DNA of 64,000 nucleotides from Geosiphon pyriformis. Lineage: Eukaryota; Glomeromycota; Glomeromycetes; Archaeosporales; Geosiphonaceae. Of the stretch, positions 59,290-64,000 are shown piece after piece. The notes beneath the pieces are model-generated. The model was not told the origin of the DNA. It did not search any database and worked only from the letters and a program-made list of their open reading frames with translations. Numbering within the stretch: position 1 is the first letter of the stretch; each line of letters begins with the position of its first letter. Location of the stretch: positions 322,005 to 386,004 of the forward strand of contig JAAOMT010000441.1 of assembly GCA_016748015.1 (NCBI GenBank), read 5' to 3'. The position numbers were made by a program, and so were the translations under genes.

Positions 59290-61137
59290 TATGTTCTAAT
59301 CTTGTCTCATTCTTGAGAGACAATCAACATTGGTGTGGAGTTTTCCTGGTTTGTGATGTACAATGTATCAGTAGTTGGCTAAAAATCCTGTCCATCGGGT
59401 TTGTTTTGCGTTTAGCTGAGTGTTTTTGTTCTGAAGCCATTTGAGTCCAATATTATCAGTAATAATATCGAATTCTTTAGGTCTGAGATAAAGGTTGAAG
59501 TGGTGTAGAGCCCAGATTACTACTGCAGTTTCTAATTCTGTTACAGGGTAGTTTTTTTCAGCTGGCTTCAATGTTCTGCTAGCATAAGCAATTACTCACT
59601 CATTTTCATTGTCATCTAACTGTGATAGGATGGCACCAAAGACAGTATAAGAGACATCTGTTGCTAACCGGAATCAATTGCTGAAATTTGGGTAGGTGAA
59701 AATTGGAGCTGTGATTAGTTTTTCTTTGAGGATTTCAAATGCATTTTGGTGTTTAGCAGTCTATTTGTATTTGACATTTTTGGTGGTAAGCTGGTTGAAA
59801 GGTTTCACAATTTCTGAAAATCCTTTGATAAACTTCCGATAGTAGGAGGCTAATCCTATGAATCCTCTTAATTCTGTAGTGTTTTAAGGAGTTTTGAAGT
59901 TTTTGACAGTGCTGATTTTTCCAGAGTCCGGTTTGATTCCATCTTTACTAATGATATGACTAAGGAAGGCCAAGCTTGTTTTTTCAAAGTAGCATTTTTC
60001 GATGTTGAGTTTTAGTCCTGCTTTTTGTAATCATTGAAAAACTTCTCGCAGGTGTTTTAAGTGTAATTCAAATGATGGAGAATAAACATCAGTATTGTCA
60101 AGATAAACGACTACTGACTTCCAAAGGAGTCTTTGGTACACAACATCCATTAATCTCTGAAACATTGCTGGTGTATTGCATAATCCAAAAGGCATTACAT
60201 TGAACTTGTAATTTCTGTTTTGGGTGGTAAATACTGTTTTGGGGCGATCTTTGGGATCCATAGCAACTTGCCAGTAACTGCTTTCTAAATCTAGTGTTGA
60301 AAAGTATTTGGATTTTCCAAGAGCATCTAACATGTTATCAATTTGGGAAAGGGGGTAAGCATCTCCAATTGTAACACTATTGAGTTGTCGATAGTCAACA
60401 CAAAATTGTATTTTTTCATTTTTCTTTTTAACTAGTACTATAGGTAAAGCCCAAGGACTCATGAAGGGTTGAATAAGCCCATTGTTAAGCATTCATTGTA
60501 CTTCTTCTCGGATGAATTGGTGGCTTTCTAGAGCAGCTTGATAGGCTTGTTGTCATCTTGGTTTGACATCTCCTGTGTAGATTTGATGTTAAACCAAATC
60601 GGTTCTTCCTAAGTCATTGTTGTTTTTGGCAAAGATATCAGCAAATTCTACAATTAGCTCTTTAAGCTGGTTTTGTTGTTGTGGTTCAAGTTGTCCCATG
60701 TTGATTTGAGATAGTTTTTCTATGACAACATGATAGTTTTCAGAGCTGAGATTTGGGTTGATTTTTGGTAGTAAATGTTCAATAATTTCAGAAAAATTGG
60801 GGACTGTTTAGGGTAATTCTTGTTGAAATATATTACGGTGAATAACTCCAATTTCTAAATTATTTAATAGAACTATGGGGTAATTGTTGGGATTGTAAAA
60901 AGTAACTCGGACTTTCTTTGTTCTTTCTGGAATATAAATGTTTGGGATCAAAATATTATGTTCCAAGCAGACTTGTTCATTGGACTCAAAAATTTGTTGT
61001 GTGGTTGTTGGTTTTGGACAAGTGTAGATTTCCAGATGTTCTCCAAAGGGTGAGATGGTAATTGGTTGTGGAAGTCTGAGAATCTGGTGGGATTCGTTCT
61101 GTGTGTTAAGAGCTATATTAACTGGAACTGTGAATCA
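59290..61137 (-). pseudogene. Gypsy-D reverse transcriptase and RNase H
   Basis: RT contains FCVDYRQLNSVT, FSTLDLESSYWQVAM, MPFGLCNTPAMFQRLMD and the catalytic box YLDN (60094-60105) where YLDD is expected. The connection and RNase H have TDVSYTVFGAILSQ (59640-59680), AYASRTLKPAEKNYPVTELE and ITDNIGLKWL. Stops at about 60794, 60595, 60556, 60496, 60033, 59884 and 59587 leave the frame unchanged. The segment upstream of RT (60500-61130) is the usual tether region. Confidence 0.88.
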
Positions 61138-62220
61138 TCTAGTTGAACCAAAACCTTGGGTTTTTCTATTGCTTTTTCCTAATTGTTCTCTTTGATTGAC
61201 TAGTTGCAAACCCGAAATGTTGATTAGGAGTAGGTAAATAGCTTGGGCAATTTTTTCAGCATGTTTGATCTTGAATGGTTTGTCAGTTTCATTTTGGAGC
61301 ATCACTGTAATGTTTCCAGTATATCCAGCATCAATTATTCTTTCTCTGACATTGATTTCTTTGCTTGCCAGAAAGAACCAGAAGGCAATTTGAATTATTG
61401 CTTCTGGTGGAATTTCGAGTGCAATTTTTAGATTGATTTTTGTGAGAGATTTGGGTTTGAGAACAAAAATATCCTTGTCTAGATATCTTAAGTCATATCC
61501 AACATCAATTTCATGTGCTTTTTTGGGTTTTATTCCTTGTCCATTATTGTTGAAGTATTTGAGTTGTAAGGCAGGCTGACTTTTGATAAGATAGATGGAT
61601 GTTGTTTCAATTTCTTCTGTTGCTTCAAGTTCTCCAAATTCAATTTTGTTTTTATCATTTTTACTGGACAGAAGAATGCTAAGAGCATAGCATTCAGGGC
61701 ACCATTGCTCATTACAGGGCATTATGTATTCTTCACACAATTTGACGTTCATTTGCTCTAGCCATTGAGCTTGAGCTTCTTTAGTCGAGTAAGTGTAACT
61801 GGCAATTTGGTGATATACTTCTACTTCATCTTCATAGTTGTATCTAGCAATTTCAAAGGTGTATGCAATGTATTCTGATTCTTTCATTTGATGAACATTT
61901 TCTTGAGTGGCTCTGTTGATTAAAGTCATTGCTAAGTTGAAAATCATTTTGGCATCATGAGAGTAATGGTACAGTTTGTTGAGAGCACTGTTGTATGCTG
62001 CATCAAAGGGTGTTCCTCTTTTGACTTTTTCTGAAATTGATAAAGCATATTGGCAGGTTTGATCACAGACTCCTCCTCTCATTGTTACATCAATCCAATT
62101 GCATTCTTCTGGTAGCATATCTCCACAAGTCAAACAAAGGGTGTTGTCCCATTTTTCACTTCTTTTTATTAGATGGCCCTATCATTCTCTGTGGCAAGCC
62201 TTGCAGTAATAACAAGTAAG
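61135..62220 (-). pseudogene. Zn-ribbon-like patch plus dUTPase-like domain within Gypsy-D pol
   Basis: An open stretch of 332 codons (61135-62133) lies between protease and RT. Its C-terminal half (61138-61560) shows trimeric dUTPase motifs: DVGYDL (motif 1), a LKIALEIPPEAI lead-in, RIIDAGYTGNITVML (motif 3, with Asp and Tyr kept), KIAQAIY (motif 4) and GFGST (motif 5). Motif 2, normally containing Arg-Ser, reads FWFFLASK, so catalysis by this copy is doubtful. Upstream is a CYYCKAC...CLTCGD cluster (about 62105-62220) split by TGA and TAG at two adjacent probable Trp codons. dUTPase lowers dUTP during reverse transcription; it is known from some retroviruses. Confidence 0.82.
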
Positions 62221-62346
62221 ATTTTCATATTCTTTTTCAGGTGAAATGCAGACTTCTATTAATGATAGTTTCTTGTGGTATTCCTTATATTTAAGGGAAA
62301 TATAGGAGCGTTGTTTCCTTGGTTCAGGCTTTGAGTAAGAGATATT

Positions 62347-63158
62347 CTATCTAGGGGTTTTGGGTTCAGAATGTGATGTAAAATGTTCTTGTTCAGTTTC
62401 CTTGGGCCAATTGGATGTTAATCCAAGAGCCATGAATGTTTCGATTATTGGTTTTTCTTCTTCTGGTTCAAATTCAAAAGCTGGGGCTTTTTCAGAGCAT
62501 TTGTTGAATGTACCACAAGTGACAGGTACTTGGGCATGTTGTCCTTGGTAAGAGATTTGTAGTTCTTGGGTTTCCCAGTCTAATTTCACATTGGCTTTTT
62601 GGAGCCAAATGTTTCCAACAAGGGCTTGATACTGAGGAGCATCTATTATAAGAACTTTGACTGGAATGGTAATTCCATCAAGAGTGAATGGAAAATTGTC
62701 AATTTCTTCTACTGGAGTCTTTTTCATGCTATTGGCAGTAACAATTACTGTCTGAGCTGGTCGGTCAACATTTTTTTTAACTGTTGTATCAACTGGTAGA
62801 TAATGATGCTTCCGGCGGATCCACTGTCTAGGATCAAGCGAATTGGCTTTCCTTCTGCTTCAGCTTCTGTGTATATTGCAGTAATGGCTTTTTGCTTATT
62901 AGCCACTGCACTGCTAAGCAAAAATGGTGATTCATTTGCTTCAAATTCGAAAGAGAATATATTAGAAAGATTGGCATTTTCAGCAATTCTGGCTAATGGA
63001 ATAGTAGTGTGGTTATGAGAAAGATTTTGTTGTTGTGCTGTAGCTCTACCTTCCAAAGGTGCAGTATGGTGAAAATCTTGTTCTTCTGGCATTGTTAAAT
63101 AACTGGGTTGAGTGTGATAGTGGTTGGGTCTTGATTGAGTGGAATTTTGGGAAACCAA
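62347..63158 (-). pseudogene. Gypsy-D aspartic protease (frameshifted)
   Basis: The active site LILDSGSAGSII lies at about 62815-62850. A flap-side block follows, IPVKVLIIDAPQYQALVG (about 62610-62665), with the hydrophobic NIWLQKANVKLDW after it. A one-base deletion in an A8 run (plus-strand T8 at 62771-62778) separates the two halves. The tail is acidic (PEEEKPIIETF). It would cleave the Gag-Pol polyprotein. Confidence 0.85.
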
Positions 63159-64000
63159 TTGGTTGTTTAAACTGATTCTATTGTTGTTTACTTGGTATCA
63201 GTTTTGTGGTGTGAATTGATTTTGTGTAATAAGTCTTCGAGCAAGTACTTGATAATGTTGTGTGGGCAGTTGTTGGTATTGCTGTTGGATTGGCTGTGAA
63301 GTGAACTAATAATAGTTACTTTGGTATTGGGGTCTTAGTAGATAGTAGGCTGGTGGTAGTGATTGATAATAAAATTGCTGTAGTGGAGGGTAACGTTGAT
63401 TACTCCTATTTGGTTGGTCTTATTGTAGCTTTCTGCAATCTTTTTTCCAGTGGCCAGAGATTCTACAGTAATGGCAATTCTGAGGCTGGTTATTAGAAAG
63501 TGGTGCAAAATTATTTTGACTTTGTCTTTGGGGTGGTTGATATCTTTGGGATTGCTGTTGTTGTTAATTGGTGAAATAGTTTTCAACCTTCTTTGTGAGT
63601 TGGTCAATTTTTTCCTCAGCTGCTGAGCTGGTTTCTTCAATTGCCAAATTTACAAGTTTTGTGCGATTGGCCTCTTCCATGGCCATTTCATATCTTTTCG
63701 CATGCTGTATGACAGAGTTTAAATCTTCTGGAGCATGTGGGCAAATCTTTTTAATTAGCTTATCTTTTAGACCAGCAATAAATTAATTCAAGATTTGAGC
63801 ATCAAAATAATAATTATTGGTTTCGAGTTGGCAAATTTGTCTGAAAAGTTTGTTGAATTTTTCAATATAAGTCATAACAGATTCAGAGGATTCTTGTTTA
63901 ATATTGTAAAACCAATTTCGAAGGGTGATGGAGGTATTATTGTCGGTGAACTGTTTAAGGAAGACTGCTTTGAAAGTGTCCCAGTCATTGAATGGAGTGG
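63159..64000 (-). pseudogene. Gypsy-D gag, C-terminal part (truncated by window)
   Basis: The capsid-like segment reads TFKAVFLKQFTDN, SVMTYIEKFNKLF and FIAGLKDKLIKKI (63740-64000), typical of retrotransposon gag. A zinc knuckle CHYCRISGHWKKDC (about 63430-63475) and a Gln/Pro-rich tail follow. Stops (about 63785, 63569, 63423) leave the frame unchanged. Gag and protease are in one frame here, so no frameshift signal is needed, unlike Gypsy-A. Confidence 0.85.

Larger units (their letters stand above)
56051..64000 (-). mobile_element. Ty3/Gypsy element Gypsy-D with dUTPase-like domain (runs off window)
   Basis: At least 7.95 kb, read right to left: gag, protease, Zn-ribbon plus dUTPase-like domain, RT, RNase H, integrase, ORF3, LTR. 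Domain order is Ty3/Gypsy. It is inserted in Gypsy-C. The 5' LTR and start of gag lie beyond 64000. The RT active site and several Trp codons are mutated, so this copy is not autonomous. Confidence 0.9.

Noticed and set aside
1-64000. tRNA, rRNA or replication-origin features
   Set aside because: I saw no cloverleaf with acceptor and T-loop motifs, no rRNA-like segment and no defined origin. Short hairpins alone were not enough.

Overview
The window looks like nuclear DNA of an arbuscular mycorrhizal fungus (Glomeromycotina, Rhizophagus-like). The evidence is very AT-rich DNA, short GT-AG introns of about 75-105 bp, a TKL-type kinase fused to Sel1 repeats (a gene class expanded in these fungi), and a dense load of LINE and Ty3/Gypsy retrotransposons. 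The species call is inference; no rRNA or other marker is present.

Layout. 1-2530: 5' part of a LINE (alpha subfamily, minus strand). 2531-4699: AT-rich desert. 4700-11580: full-length decayed LINE (beta, minus). 11581-12650: desert. 12651-21460: the only gene island, with a TKL kinase/Sel1 gene (13836-16269, six exons inferred), a Sac7-like RhoGAP gene (17341-18798, four exons) and a basic Ser/Thr-rich ORF (19358-20077) that may be its last exon. 21461-23602: desert. 23603-30449: the best-preserved LINE (alpha, plus). 31045-38810: heavily decayed LINE (beta, minus) carrying a solo LTR. 39208-50180: ORF1-only remnant of a third LINE type (gamma, plus), split by a solo LTR and by a complete 7.7 kb Ty3/Gypsy element (Gypsy-A, 41765-49494). 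50181-51327: desert. 51328-64000: nested set in which a LINE (beta, minus) is cut by Gypsy-C, which is cut by Gypsy-D; Gypsy-D runs off the right edge.

Notable points. (1) All three Gypsy families carry a third ORF between integrase and the 3' LTR (about 220-240 codons in A and D). The copies look homologous to one another and match no family I know. (2) Gypsy-D encodes a dUTPase-like domain between protease and RT. (3) Gypsy-A has a canonical minus-1 frameshift heptamer (T TTA AAC) just before the gag stop, in exactly the register needed to enter pol. (4) The two Gypsy-A LTRs differ almost only by transitions, with CA-versus-TG pairs that imply decayed CpG. Across the elements, Trp and Gln codons have become stops while reading frames stay intact for kilobases, which points to cytosine-deamination decay. 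(5) LTRs hold structured arrays: a 12-bp tandem repeat whose copy number explains the LTR length difference in Gypsy-A, and a 20-bp-phased palindrome array in Gypsy-D.

All assignments come from reading the sequence and from recalled family motifs. No database search was possible, and boundaries given as round numbers are approximate.
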